In this document: piece by piece, positions 1 through 7,665 of the stretch
Layout of the letters: each line of letters begins with the position of its first letter
How positions within the stretch are numbered: the stretch's first letter is position 1
NCBI RefSeq assembly: GCF_004135735.1
Contig: NZ_CP012670.1
Span: 8,627,501-8,691,500 of the forward strand
Direction of reading: 5' to 3'
DNA: 64,000 nucleotides
From: Sorangium cellulosum
GTDB lineage: Bacteria > Myxococcota_A > Polyangia > Polyangiales > Polyangiaceae
Program-made: the position numbers and the translations under genes
Notes under the pieces: model-generated
What the model was told of the DNA's origin: nothing
Databases searched by the model: none
The model's input: only the letters and a program-made list of their open reading frames with translations

Positions 1-2
1 TC

Positions 3-383
3 GGCGCGGGCGCCGCCGCAGCGCAGGCGCCCGCGCGAGCGTTTCCGACCGCCTGCTCCGCCGACGCGGGCTGCGGATACGATCCCGCGAGCGGCCGCTG
101 CGGGGCCGATCCCCGGCTGAACCGCCAGCCGCCCGTCACGGATCAGGGGATCGTCTGCTACTGCGATGCCGGCGCGTGCGCGCTGCTCCGGGTGCTGCCC
201 GTGCCCTGCGAGGGAGACCACGACTGCGCCGTGGCGCGCGAGCCGCGCCCGCACCCGACCCGCGCGACCCGAGACCGACCCCACGAAAAGGGCCGCCCGT
301 GCCGCGACTTCACGATGTCGACCACGTGCGAGCGGACCAACATCTGCACCTTGCATCGCCACGCATGCCCCGCGCGCCAGTGA
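3..383 (+). CDS. Cys-rich hypothetical protein, 5' partial
   Basis: Only the last 126 residues are in the window; the frame is open from the left edge to a TGA at 381-383. I see at least twelve Cys residues in short spaced pairs (for example CGYDPASGRC, CYCDAGAC, CERTNIC) and no hydrophobic helix. This is the look of a secreted or lipid-anchored, disulphide-rich protein of the kind myxobacteria carry in large numbers. The start, and any signal peptide, lie outside the window. No family is recognised and no function is proposed. It ends 90 bp from the convergent nadA stop codon. Confidence 0.6.
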   Translation, partial: GAGAAAAQAPARAFPTACSADAGCGYDPASGRCGADPRLNRQPPVTDQGIVCYCDAGACALLRVLPVPCEGDHDCAVAREPRPHPTRATRDRPHEKGRPCRDFTMSTTCERTNICTLHRHACPARQ

Positions 384-473
384 GCGAGCAGGCCGCGTCG
401 GCAGGCCTCCGAGCGGGGCGCGGTGGGCCTCGCCCGGCGGGCTCGGCCGAACACCGGCAGGCCCGCGGCGGGC

Positions 474-1436
474 TCAGCTGAGGGCCAGCATGCGATCGAT
501 CGGCACGCGCGCGCGCTCGCGCAGCTCGGGCGCCATCTCGAGGCGGGGGGCGAGATCGCGCAGCGCGAGGTAGACCTTCTCCAGCGTGTTGAGCCGCATG
601 AACGGGCACTCGTTGCACGCGCAGGTGCCCTCGGGCGGCCCCTCGATGAACTCCTTCTGCGGTGACGCCTTGCGCATCTGGTGCACGATGCCGCTCTCCG
701 TCGCGACGATGTACTTCCTGGCGTCGTCGGCGATGGTGTACTTGAGCAGCGCGGTCGTCGACCCGATGTAGTCGGCCATCCGCAGGATCGGCTCCTCGCA
801 CTCCGGGTGCGCGATGAGCTTCGCGTCGGGGTGGCGCTCGCGCAGCGCCACGATCCTCCGCAGGCTGAACGTCTCGTGGACGACGCAGCTGCCTTGCCAC
901 AGGCGCATCGGGCGGCCCGTCCTCTCCGAGAGCCAGCGGCCGAGGTTCCTGTCCGGCGCGAAGAGGATTTCCTGCCCTTCGGGGATCGCGCGGACGATCT
1001 TCTCCGCGTTCGACGACGTGCAGATGTAGTCGCTCTCCGCCTTCACGTCGGCGGTGCAGTTGATGTAGGAGATCGCGACCGCGCCGGGGTGCCGGGCGCG
1101 CCAGGCGCGGAAACGATCCACCGGGCAGCCGTCCGCGAGCGAGCAACCGGCCTTGAGATCCGGGACGACCACGATGCGGTCGGGGTTCAGGATCTTCGCG
1201 GTCTCCGCCATGAAATGCACGCCGGCAAAGAGGATGACGTCCGCGGTCGTCTTCTTCGCCTGCTGGGCGAGCTGCAGCGAATCGCCGAGGAAGTCGGCGA
1301 GATCCTGGATATCGCTGTCCTGGTAGTAGTGAGCCAGGAGGACGGCGTTCCTCTCCCGCTTCAGGCGACGGATCTCGTCGTGCAGATCCAGGCGCGGGTC
1401 GATGGGGGTGGCAGGCTCGGGTGCGACGCTCGTCAT
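474..1436 (-). CDS. nadA: quinolinate synthase NadA
   Basis: NadA condenses iminoaspartate with dihydroxyacetone phosphate to quinolinate, in de novo NAD synthesis, using an oxygen-sensitive 4Fe-4S cluster in the cytoplasm. The 320-residue protein has the family's typical length. Visible landmarks are LLAHYYQ near residue 33, KAGCSLAD (Cys98), CTSSNA near 139, HPECEEP (Cys213) and CNECPFM (Cys277). By family knowledge Cys98, Cys213 and Cys277 are the likely cluster ligands. The frame extends upstream to 1610, but that extension is repetitive Arg/Ala sequence, so I start at ATG 1436 (MTSVAPEP). No nadB or nadC is visible nearby, so the gene stands alone. It is divergent from the small membrane protein gene at 1653. 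Confidence 0.96.
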   Translation of the reverse strand: MTSVAPEPATPIDPRLDLHDEIRRLKRERNAVLLAHYYQDSDIQDLADFLGDSLQLAQQAKKTTADVILFAGVHFMAETAKILNPDRIVVVPDLKAGCSLADGCPVDRFRAWRARHPGAVAISYINCTADVKAESDYICTSSNAEKIVRAIPEGQEILFAPDRNLGRWLSERTGRPMRLWQGSCVVHETFSLRRIVALRERHPDAKLIAHPECEEPILRMADYIGSTTALLKYTIADDARKYIVATESGIVHQMRKASPQKEFIEGPPEGTCACNECPFMRLNTLEKVYLALRDLAPRLEMAPELRERARVPIDRMLALS

Positions 1437-1652
1437 GAGTGCGTAAGGTAGGCACCGCGCCCGGCGCTGGCCAGGGCCCACGATCCGAGCTGGCGCCCGC
1501 CGCGCCCCGCCCGCGGCCACCGCCGCGCCCCGCCCGCGCTCCGGCCACCGCCGCGCCCCGCCGCGGCCGGCGTTGACAACGGCCGGCGTCGGTTCACGAT
1601 CGGTGCCCACGGTGGGCCTGGGGGAGGCGCCCGTCGTCGCGGACGGCCACGC
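1437..1652. other. divergent intergenic region with GC-rich repeats
   Basis: This 216-bp spacer separates nadA from the small membrane protein gene. It contains an imperfect repeat of a CCGCCGCGCCCCGCC motif between about 1498 and 1562. A TTGACA hexamer sits at 1573-1578, but I see no convincing -10 box downstream of it. Promoters for both genes presumably lie here. Confidence 0.4.
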
Positions 1653-1991
1653 ATGTCTCTCCTGATTCCGCTTGCCCTGCTCGCCGTGACCATCCCGCTC
1701 ATCGTGGCCCTCCTGCGGGCGAATGAGCTATTTTACGTGCGCGTCGAGGGGCGTAACGTCCGGCTGCTCCGGGGCCGGCTGCCGCAGCGGCTGCTCGACG
1801 ACATCACCGACGTCCTCCGCGCCGCGCCGATCGACCGCGGCGCGGTGCGGGTCGTGGTCGAGGACCGGCGGCCCCGCGTCCATGTGGAGGGCGACATCTC
1901 CCCGGAGCAAGCCCAGCAGCTCAGGAACACCGTCTCGATGTGGCCCATCGCGAAGATCCGCGCGGCCCCGAAGCGCCGCGTGGGCGCGTGA
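1653..1991 (+). CDS. small single-pass membrane protein, DUF3634-like
   Basis: The 112-residue protein has one N-terminal membrane helix (about residues 3-22, LIPLALLAVTIPLIVALL) followed by a soluble domain of about 80 residues. The motifs LFYVRVEGRNVRLLRGRLP and LLDDITDVL resemble my memory of DUF3634, a short uncharacterised family seen in myxobacteria and some proteobacteria. That assignment is from memory and tentative. The tail ends in a basic stretch (APKRRVGA). The gene lies 42 bp upstream of the ABC1 kinase-like gene on the same strand, so the two may be co-transcribed. No function is proposed beyond a membrane-anchored soluble domain. Confidence 0.75.
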   Translation: MSLLIPLALLAVTIPLIVALLRANELFYVRVEGRNVRLLRGRLPQRLLDDITDVLRAAPIDRGAVRVVVEDRRPRVHVEGDISPEQAQQLRNTVSMWPIAKIRAAPKRRVGA

Positions 1992-2033
1992 TCTCTCCGC
2001 CGCAGCACCGCTACCCTAACGAGTCAGTCCCGC

Positions 2034-3425
2034 ATGGCCGACGACAAGCCCAGAGACAAACCGCCCACCTCCAAGCTGGGGCGCCTCGCGCGCCTCGCCG
2101 GCCTCGCCCCGCGCACCCTCCCGTTCGCGATCGAGGGGGCCAAGCGCGCCCTCGGCGCGACGCGGACCGAGGAGGAGGAGGCGGAAGCGCGGCGGAAGAT
2201 GACCCGGGAGGTGAAGAAGACCGCCGAGGCGATGCTGAAGACGCTCGGCGAGATGAAGGGCCTGCCGCTCAAATTCGGCCAGATGGCGAGCTACATCGAC
2301 GGGCTCGCGCCGCCGGGGTACGAGGAGAAGTTCCAGTCCGCGCTGAAGAAGCTGCTCGACAAGGCGCCGCCCCTGTCGCCGGAGGCCGCGGAGCAGATGG
2401 TCACGCAGGAGCTCGGCGCCCCGCCCCACGAGGTGTTCGCGGCGTGGGGGCGCGAGCCGTTCGCCGCGGCGAGCATCGGGCAGGTGCACCGGGCCACCAC
2501 GAAGGGCGGCGACCGCGTCGCCGTCAAGGTGCAGTACCCCGGCATGGACAGGGCCATCGAGAACGATCTGAAGAGCATCTCGATGCTCGAGACCATGATG
2601 GCGCCCATCGCCAGGAAGCTGCACGCGCGGCAGACCGTCGACGAGCTCCGCAGGGTCTTCCTGTCCGAGCTCGACTACGCGCGCGAGGCCGAGATGGCGG
2701 ACCTGTTCCGCCGCATGAACGCCGGGGACGAGGACGTGAGCATCCCCCGCGTGCACCACAGCCTCACCACGCGGCGGGTCATCACGCTCGAGTACGTCGA
2801 CGGCATGAGCTACGCCGAGTTCTGCGAGCGCGGCAGCCAGGAGGCCAGGAACCGCGCGGGCCTGTCCATCTGGCGCTTCACGTTCCGCTCGATGCTCCGG
2901 TACGGCTGGCTCTACGCCGATCCGCACCCGGGCAACTACCGCTTCCACGAGGATGGACGGGTCACGATCCTCGACTTCGGCTGCGTGAAGCAGCTCCCGC
3001 CCGACCTCGTGGCGGGCATGAAGCGGTACATGCGCGCCGCCATGGACGCGGACTGGAAGGAGTTCGACCGGGCGTGCGTGGAGGTGCTCGGCTACGACCC
3101 CGACGACGAGAGCTGGGACCTCTACCGGAGCTACACGATGGAGCTCATGGTCCCGCTGTGCGCACACGGGACCTGGCAGTGCTCCCCGGAGAAGGCGCGT
3201 GAGACCGTGGCGTACCTGACGCGCGGCATTCGCGGGCTCGCCTTCAAGGAGGGGGAGAAGATGCCCACCATCCCCCACGTGCCGAAGATGCCGCAGGACT
3301 TCACGTTCGTGAACCGGCTGCAGTGGGGGCTCGCGTCCGTGCTGGCGGGGCTCCGGACCGAGGCGGCGTTCCGGAGCACGATCGATCCCTGGGTGCGCGA
3401 CGGCGTGCACCCGGTCCCCGACTGA
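2034..3425 (+). CDS. ABC1/UbiB (AarF/ADCK) family kinase-like protein
   Basis: This 463-residue protein belongs to the ABC1 atypical kinase family, linked to ubiquinone and other lipid metabolism (UbiB, Coq8/ADCK3). The family hallmarks are all present: the KxGQ motif LKFGQMAS (80-83), the Ala-rich nucleotide loop AAASIGQVH (about 144-152), VAVKVQYPG with Lys165, the QE-like stretch DYAREAEMADLF, EYVDGMS near 253, DPHPGN (296-301) and LDFGCVK (314-316). Family members use the KxGQ and Ala-rich loop to restrain protein-kinase activity and favour ATPase activity. I see no transmembrane helix, so it is probably peripheral or soluble. No quinone genes adjoin, so the actual lipid substrate is unknown. 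The ATG follows the upstream gene by 42 bp. Confidence 0.93.
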   Translation: MADDKPRDKPPTSKLGRLARLAGLAPRTLPFAIEGAKRALGATRTEEEEAEARRKMTREVKKTAEAMLKTLGEMKGLPLKFGQMASYIDGLAPPGYEEKFQSALKKLLDKAPPLSPEAAEQMVTQELGAPPHEVFAAWGREPFAAASIGQVHRATTKGGDRVAVKVQYPGMDRAIENDLKSISMLETMMAPIARKLHARQTVDELRRVFLSELDYAREAEMADLFRRMNAGDEDVSIPRVHHSLTTRRVITLEYVDGMSYAEFCERGSQEARNRAGLSIWRFTFRSMLRYGWLYADPHPGNYRFHEDGRVTILDFGCVKQLPPDLVAGMKRYMRAAMDADWKEFDRACVEVLGYDPDDESWDLYRSYTMELMVPLCAHGTWQCSPEKARETVAYLTRGIRGLAFKEGEKMPTIPHVPKMPQDFTFVNRLQWGLASVLAGLRTEAAFRSTIDPWVRDGVHPVPD

Positions 3426-3456
3426 GTCGCGGCCGGCCGCAGGCTCGACGGCGCGG

Positions 3457-3600
3457 GAGGTGCGGCGGCGCGGCGGCGCGGGAGGTGCGGCGGCGCGGGA
3501 GGTGCGGCGGCGCGGGAGGTGCGGCGGCGCGGGAGGTGCGGCGGCGCGGGAGGTGCGGCGGCGCGGGAGGTGCGGCGGCGCGGGAGGTGCGGCGGCGCGG
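3457..3600. repeat. 17-bp G-rich tandem repeat, 8 copies
   Basis: Eight copies of GAGGTGCGGCGGCGCGG start at 3457, 3482, 3499, 3516, 3533, 3550, 3567 and 3584. Seven have a strict 17-bp spacing; the first step is 25 bp because of an internal 8-bp duplication. The period is not a multiple of three and the array lies between two genes, so it is unlikely to be coding, although the frame happens to be open into the kinase gene. It sits about 75 bp upstream of the kinase start and may vary in copy number between strains. Confidence 0.9.
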
Positions 3601-3674
3601 GATGCGACGATGTCGCGCTCGCCGCGGCTCGCACCTTGACCTTGATCCCGCTCGCGGTGACATTCGATCGGGGC

Positions 3675-5726
3675 ATGGACGACGAGAGGGCGGCCTGCGA
3701 AAGGCGCGTGGGGACCACCCTGCGGGGCAAGTGGACGATCGATCGCCTCCTCGGGATCGGTGGGATGGCCGCCGTCTATGCCGCGACGCACAAGATCGGG
3801 CGGCGTGAGGCGATCAAGATCCTCCACCCGGAGGTGGCGCGCTCGAAGGACCTGCGCGCCCGGTTCGAGCGGGAAGCGCAGGCGGTCAACCGCTTCCGGC
3901 ACCCGGGCGTGGTCGAGATCCGCGACATCGACACGACGGATGACGGCGCCCCCTTCCTGGTGATGGAGCTCCTCGAGGGCGAGTCGCTCGCCGACCGGGT
4001 CCAGCGGCTCGGTCACGTCGAGGCGGGCGAGATGCTGCGGCTCATGGGCGAGCTCCTCGACGTGCTCGGGGCGGCGCACGACCAAGGGATCATCCACCGC
4101 GACATCAAGCTCGACAACCTCTTCGTCGAGACGGGCGGGCGCCTCAAGGTGCTCGACTTCGGCATCGCCCGCATGCGCGACGGCGTGAAGACCGCGATGC
4201 GGACCCGGACCGGCGCGACGCTCGGGACCGTGTCGTACATGGCGCCCGAGCAGGTGCGCGGCATCTCGGTCGACCACAGGGCGGACCTCTTCTCCGTCGG
4301 GGCGACGATGTTCCGGCTGATCGCGAAGCGGCGCATCCACGAGGCGCGCACGGAGTCCGAGCTGCTCGTGAAAATGGCGACCATGGCGGCGCCGCCGCTC
4401 GCGAGCGTCGCGCCGGAGACGCCACAGGGGCTGTGCGTCCTCGTGGACAGGGCGCTCGCGTTCGATCGCGAGCGGCGCTACCCGGACGCCCGCACGATGC
4501 AGGGGGACATCCGGGCGCTCCAGCGCGGGGAGGCGCCGCCGTACGCCGCCGCGCGCCTCGCGGCGGGGGACCTGCCGACGGCGGGCGCGCCGCAGCTCTC
4601 CCCCCTGGTCGCGGCGGCCGCCGCCGGGCGGGATGCGCCGGCCGAGCCCCCGCCGCGACCGCCGGCCCCCTCCGCGCCGCGACGGAACGAGATGGGCTCG
4701 GGGCCCGCGGTCGGCCCGGAGAGCGGCCTGGGCAGCAGCGGAGCGCACGCATGGGAGGCCCCCACCGTGGCGGCCCCCGGACCTCCGAACGGGAGCGCCG
4801 TGGAGGGAGCCCAGGGGGGGCCTCCCGGCATGGCTCAGGCTGGCTTCGGAGCTCCGAACGGGCCGCCGTCCGCCCTGTACAACACCGGCGCAGGCGTCGC
4901 TGGAATGCAGGGCGGGCACGCCTCGCGGCCCGGCGCGAGCGCGCCCCACGGCGCCCCCGCCTCGATGCACAGCACGGGCTCGGCCTTCGGCGGCGCACCC
5001 GCCTCGATGCACAGCACGGGCTCGGCCTTCGGCGGCGCACCCGCCTCGATGCACAGCACGGGCTCGGCCTTCGGCGCCCCCGCTCCGATGCACGGCGCCA
5101 GCGTGCCCCACGGCGCACCCGCCTCGATGCACAGCACAGGCTCGGCCTTCGGCGGCGCCCCCGCCTCGATGCACAGCACAGGCTCGGCCTTCGGCGGCGC
5201 CCCCGCCTCGATGCACAGCACAGGCTCGGCCTTCGGCGGCGCCCCCGCCTCGATGCACAGCACAGGCTCGGCCTTCGGCGGCGCCCCCGCCTCGATGCAC
5301 GGCGCCAGCGCGCCCCACGGCGCCCCCGCCTCGATGCACGGCGCCAGCGCGCCCCACGGCGAGCAGGCCGCAGCCGGGTGGGCTCCGCGCCGCGCCCAGC
5401 CCAGGCAGCCGCCAAAGCTCGTGCTCGCCCTCGCGCTCGGCGGCATGGCGCTCGTGCTCATGACCGTCATCGCCCTGTGGATGGCGCTCGGCGATAGCTC
5501 CCAGGGCGACTCGGTGGAGCGCGATCTCCTGCCCGCGCACAGCGCGAGCGTCGGACCGACCCAGCTCGCCCCGTCGGAGGGCGACGACGAACCGCGCAGC
5601 GCGGATGACGAGCCGGCGTCGGCCCGCCCCGACGCCCCCAAGGCGGACAGCACATCGACCGTCAAGACCATCATCATCGAGTGGCCCGCGCAGCATCCAC
5701 CAAAGAAGAAACGACGCGACGACTGA
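3675..5726 (+). CDS. membrane Ser/Thr protein kinase with 14-residue repeat linker
   Basis: A eukaryote-like (PknB/Hanks-type) kinase of 683 residues. The kinase domain covers residues 18-285: Gly loop LGIGGMAAVY (26-35), EAIKIL with Lys48, catalytic loop HRDIKLDN (141-148), DFG (161-163), GTVSYMAPEQ (184-193) and DHRADLFSVG. All catalytic residues are present. Then comes a Pro/Ala-rich stretch, a repeat block (about 425-562), one membrane helix (582-606) and an acidic external tail of about 75 residues ending in KKKRRDD. No recognised sensor domain follows the helix. The frame is open back through the 17-bp repeat array, but ATG 3675 starts just before the kinase domain and is preferred. The SBBP lipoprotein gene follows after 37 bp and may be a partner. 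Confidence 0.95.
   Translation: MDDERAACERRVGTTLRGKWTIDRLLGIGGMAAVYAATHKIGRREAIKILHPEVARSKDLRARFEREAQAVNRFRHPGVVEIRDIDTTDDGAPFLVMELLEGESLADRVQRLGHVEAGEMLRLMGELLDVLGAAHDQGIIHRDIKLDNLFVETGGRLKVLDFGIARMRDGVKTAMRTRTGATLGTVSYMAPEQVRGISVDHRADLFSVGATMFRLIAKRRIHEARTESELLVKMATMAAPPLASVAPETPQGLCVLVDRALAFDRERRYPDARTMQGDIRALQRGEAPPYAAARLAAGDLPTAGAPQLSPLVAAAAAGRDAPAEPPPRPPAPSAPRRNEMGSGPAVGPESGLGSSGAHAWEAPTVAAPGPPNGSAVEGAQGGPPGMAQAGFGAPNGPPSALYNTGAGVAGMQGGHASRPGASAPHGAPASMHSTGSAFGGAPASMHSTGSAFGGAPASMHSTGSAFGAPAPMHGASVPHGAPASMHSTGSAFGGAPASMHSTGSAFGGAPASMHSTGSAFGGAPASMHSTGSAFGGAPASMHGASAPHGAPASMHGASAPHGEQAAAGWAPRRAQPRQPPKLVLALALGGMALVLMTVIALWMALGDSSQGDSVERDLLPAHSASVGPTQLAPSEGDDEPRSADDEPASARPDAPKADSTSTVKTIIIEWPAQHPPKKKRRDD
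4950..5361 (+). repeat. 42-bp coding tandem repeat (GAPASMHSTGSAFG)
   Basis: Inside the kinase gene a 42-bp unit encodes GAPASMHSTGSAFG. Seven units carry the STGSAFG half, interspersed with and followed by variants ending GASVPH or GASAPH. The copies are nearly identical at DNA level, which points to recent expansion. The block forms a long flexible linker between the kinase domain and the membrane helix. Confidence 0.95.
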
Positions 5727-5760
5727 AGCCCCAATCGCCGGACTGAAACCCCAATCGCCG
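5721..5760. repeat. 20-bp direct duplication spanning the kinase stop codon
   Basis: GACTGAAGCCCCAATCGCCG at 5721-5740 is repeated at 5741-5760 with one change (AAG to AAA). The first copy contains the kinase TGA stop; the second carries the same TGA just before the next gene's start. Confidence 0.9.
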
Positions 5761-5763
5761 AAC

Positions 5764-7659
5764 ATGGAACTCCGCCCCTTCATGGTCACGAGGACATGCC
5801 TGCGCGCAGGATCGATGCTCGTGGGGTCTGCGCTCGTGCTCACGCTCCAGGCAGCGTGCTCGGATCCGGGGCCGCCCGGCCCGGGATCGAATGCCGGGAG
5901 CGGCGACGGCGGCAGCGGCGGCGATGGCGGTGACGGCGGCGGCAACGGCGGCGCGCCGCACTGCAGCGCCGGCGCGGAGGAGCCGTGCTATCCTGGCCCG
6001 CCGGGCACCGAGGGCGTCGGCGTGTGCGTGGCGGGCGTGCGGAGGTGCCAGCCAGACGGGCAGGGCTTCGGCGAGTGCGAGGGCGCGGTGGTCCCCAGGC
6101 CCGAGGACTGCAGCACCACCGTGGACGACGACTGCGACGGCGCGACGAACGAGCCCGACGCCCTGTGCGTCTGCTCGCCGGGGCAGGTCGAGGCCTGTTA
6201 CAGCGGCCCGGACGGGACGAACGGGGTCGGGCTCTGCGCGGCCGGGCTGCGGGCATGCGACATCTCGGGGACGTCGTGGCAGCCGTGCAACGGCGAGGTG
6301 ACCCCGGCGCCGGAGACCTGCGGGGATCTGACCGACGAGGACTGCGACGGCTTCGCGTGCAGCGCGCCGCTCTGGGCCGCGCTCTTCGGGAACCCGAACC
6401 TCCAGAGCGCGACCGCCGCCGGCGTCGACGCGCGCGGAGACGTGTACATCGGCGGCACCTTCTCGGGGACCATCAACCTGGGCGGAGACACCCTGGTGAG
6501 CATCGGCACCGCCGACATGTTCGTCGCCAGCTTCGACGCCACCGGAGCCCACCGCTGGAGCACGCGGTTCGGCGGCAGCGGCGCGGAGACGCTCCACGGG
6601 CTCGCGGTGACGCCGGCGGGCGACGTCGTGATCGGCGGGACGTTCTACGGCTCGTTCCAGGTCGGCGACGCGACGCTGAGCAGCGTCGGCGCGCTCGACA
6701 GCTTCGTGGCCACGCTGACCGAGGCCGGCGCCCCCCGCTGGGCGCGGCAGATCGGAGACGCCTCGGACCAGACGCTGCGCTCCGTCGCCGTGGACGCGGC
6801 AGGGAACACCGTGGTCGCAGGCTACTTCAGCGGGACGCTGCTCTGCACCGCGCCGCCGGCCACGGTCTGCGCCTCCAGCGCCGGGGGCACCGACATCTTC
6901 GTGCGGAAGTACGATCCGCGCGGCGCCGTCGTCTGGACCAGGATCTACGGAGACGAGAGGCACCAGCGCGCCACCGCCGTCGCCATGGACGCCGAGGGCA
7001 GCGTGCTCCTCACCGGCAGATTCGACGGCACCCTGTCCATGGGGGCCAGGCAGGTGAGGAACAACGGGCTCGCTCCCAACCTGTTCGTCGCGAAGCTCGA
7101 CAGCGGAGGGAGCGCCGTCTGGCTCTCGGGTTACGGCGACACCGCGTCGCAGGAGGGCACCGGCATCGCGTCCGCCCCGTCAGGCGCGGTGCTCGTGACG
7201 GGGACCTACATGGGCTCGCTCGACTTCGGCCCGGCGGGCACGCTCCCCGCCAACCCTACGCAGACGGCGTTCGTCGCGTCCCTCGCCCCCGACGGCGCGC
7301 CCGTCTGGGCGCGGTGGTTCGCCGGCGACGGCGCGCAGGAGAGCGCGGCGATCGTCGCGGACGCGCAGGGCAACGCGGTGGTGACCGGCTCGGCGCAAGG
7401 CGTGGTCGATTTCGGCGGCGGGCCGATCCAGAGCGGCGGCGGCTTCGACGCCTTCGTCGCGAAGCTCGATGCGCAGGGCGGGCTGCTCTGGGGCAAGCTG
7501 CTCGGCGCCGCCGGCAACCAGAAATCGAACGCGGCGGCGATCTCGCCCCAGACCGGGGCCATCCTGCTCTGCGGGACGGCCGAAGGGACCATCGACTTCG
7601 GCCTCGGCGAGCACAAGGCGAACGGCACCGACGCGTTCGCCGCGCTCCTGTCGCCGTAG
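5764..7659 (+). CDS. SBBP-repeat lipoprotein with CDG motif
   Basis: A 631-residue predicted lipoprotein. The lipobox is LQAAC after a short positively charged n-region and hydrophobic core; a Gly/Asp-rich linker follows. Next come two Cys-rich modules of the form CYxGPxGTxGVGxC...DDDCDG, the putative metal-binding CDG motif common in myxobacterial surface proteins. From about residue 205 to the end there are about eight repeats such as GNVYIGGTFSG, DMFVASFDATG and WARQIGG, typical of SBBP beta-propeller repeats. It probably sits on the outer membrane as a binding scaffold; no ligand can be read from the sequence. ATG 5764 is chosen; ATG 5782 (MVTRTCLRAG) would give a more usual signal peptide. 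It follows the kinase gene by 37 bp on the same strand. Confidence 0.88.
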   Translation: MELRPFMVTRTCLRAGSMLVGSALVLTLQAACSDPGPPGPGSNAGSGDGGSGGDGGDGGGNGGAPHCSAGAEEPCYPGPPGTEGVGVCVAGVRRCQPDGQGFGECEGAVVPRPEDCSTTVDDDCDGATNEPDALCVCSPGQVEACYSGPDGTNGVGLCAAGLRACDISGTSWQPCNGEVTPAPETCGDLTDEDCDGFACSAPLWAALFGNPNLQSATAAGVDARGDVYIGGTFSGTINLGGDTLVSIGTADMFVASFDATGAHRWSTRFGGSGAETLHGLAVTPAGDVVIGGTFYGSFQVGDATLSSVGALDSFVATLTEAGAPRWARQIGDASDQTLRSVAVDAAGNTVVAGYFSGTLLCTAPPATVCASSAGGTDIFVRKYDPRGAVVWTRIYGDERHQRATAVAMDAEGSVLLTGRFDGTLSMGARQVRNNGLAPNLFVAKLDSGGSAVWLSGYGDTASQEGTGIASAPSGAVLVTGTYMGSLDFGPAGTLPANPTQTAFVASLAPDGAPVWARWFAGDGAQESAAIVADAQGNAVVTGSAQGVVDFGGGPIQSGGGFDAFVAKLDAQGGLLWGKLLGAAGNQKSNAAAISPQTGAILLCGTAEGTIDFGLGEHKANGTDAFAALLSP

Positions 7660-7665
7660 CCGCCC

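Noticed and set aside
1573..1600. A TTGACA at 1573-1578 as a promoter for the small membrane protein.
   Set aside because: No acceptable -10 box occurs at 16-18 bp spacing.
2016..5945. A long minus-strand frame across the ABC1 and kinase genes.
   Set aside because: It is a repetitive shadow; the plus strand carries complete kinase and ABC1 motifs.
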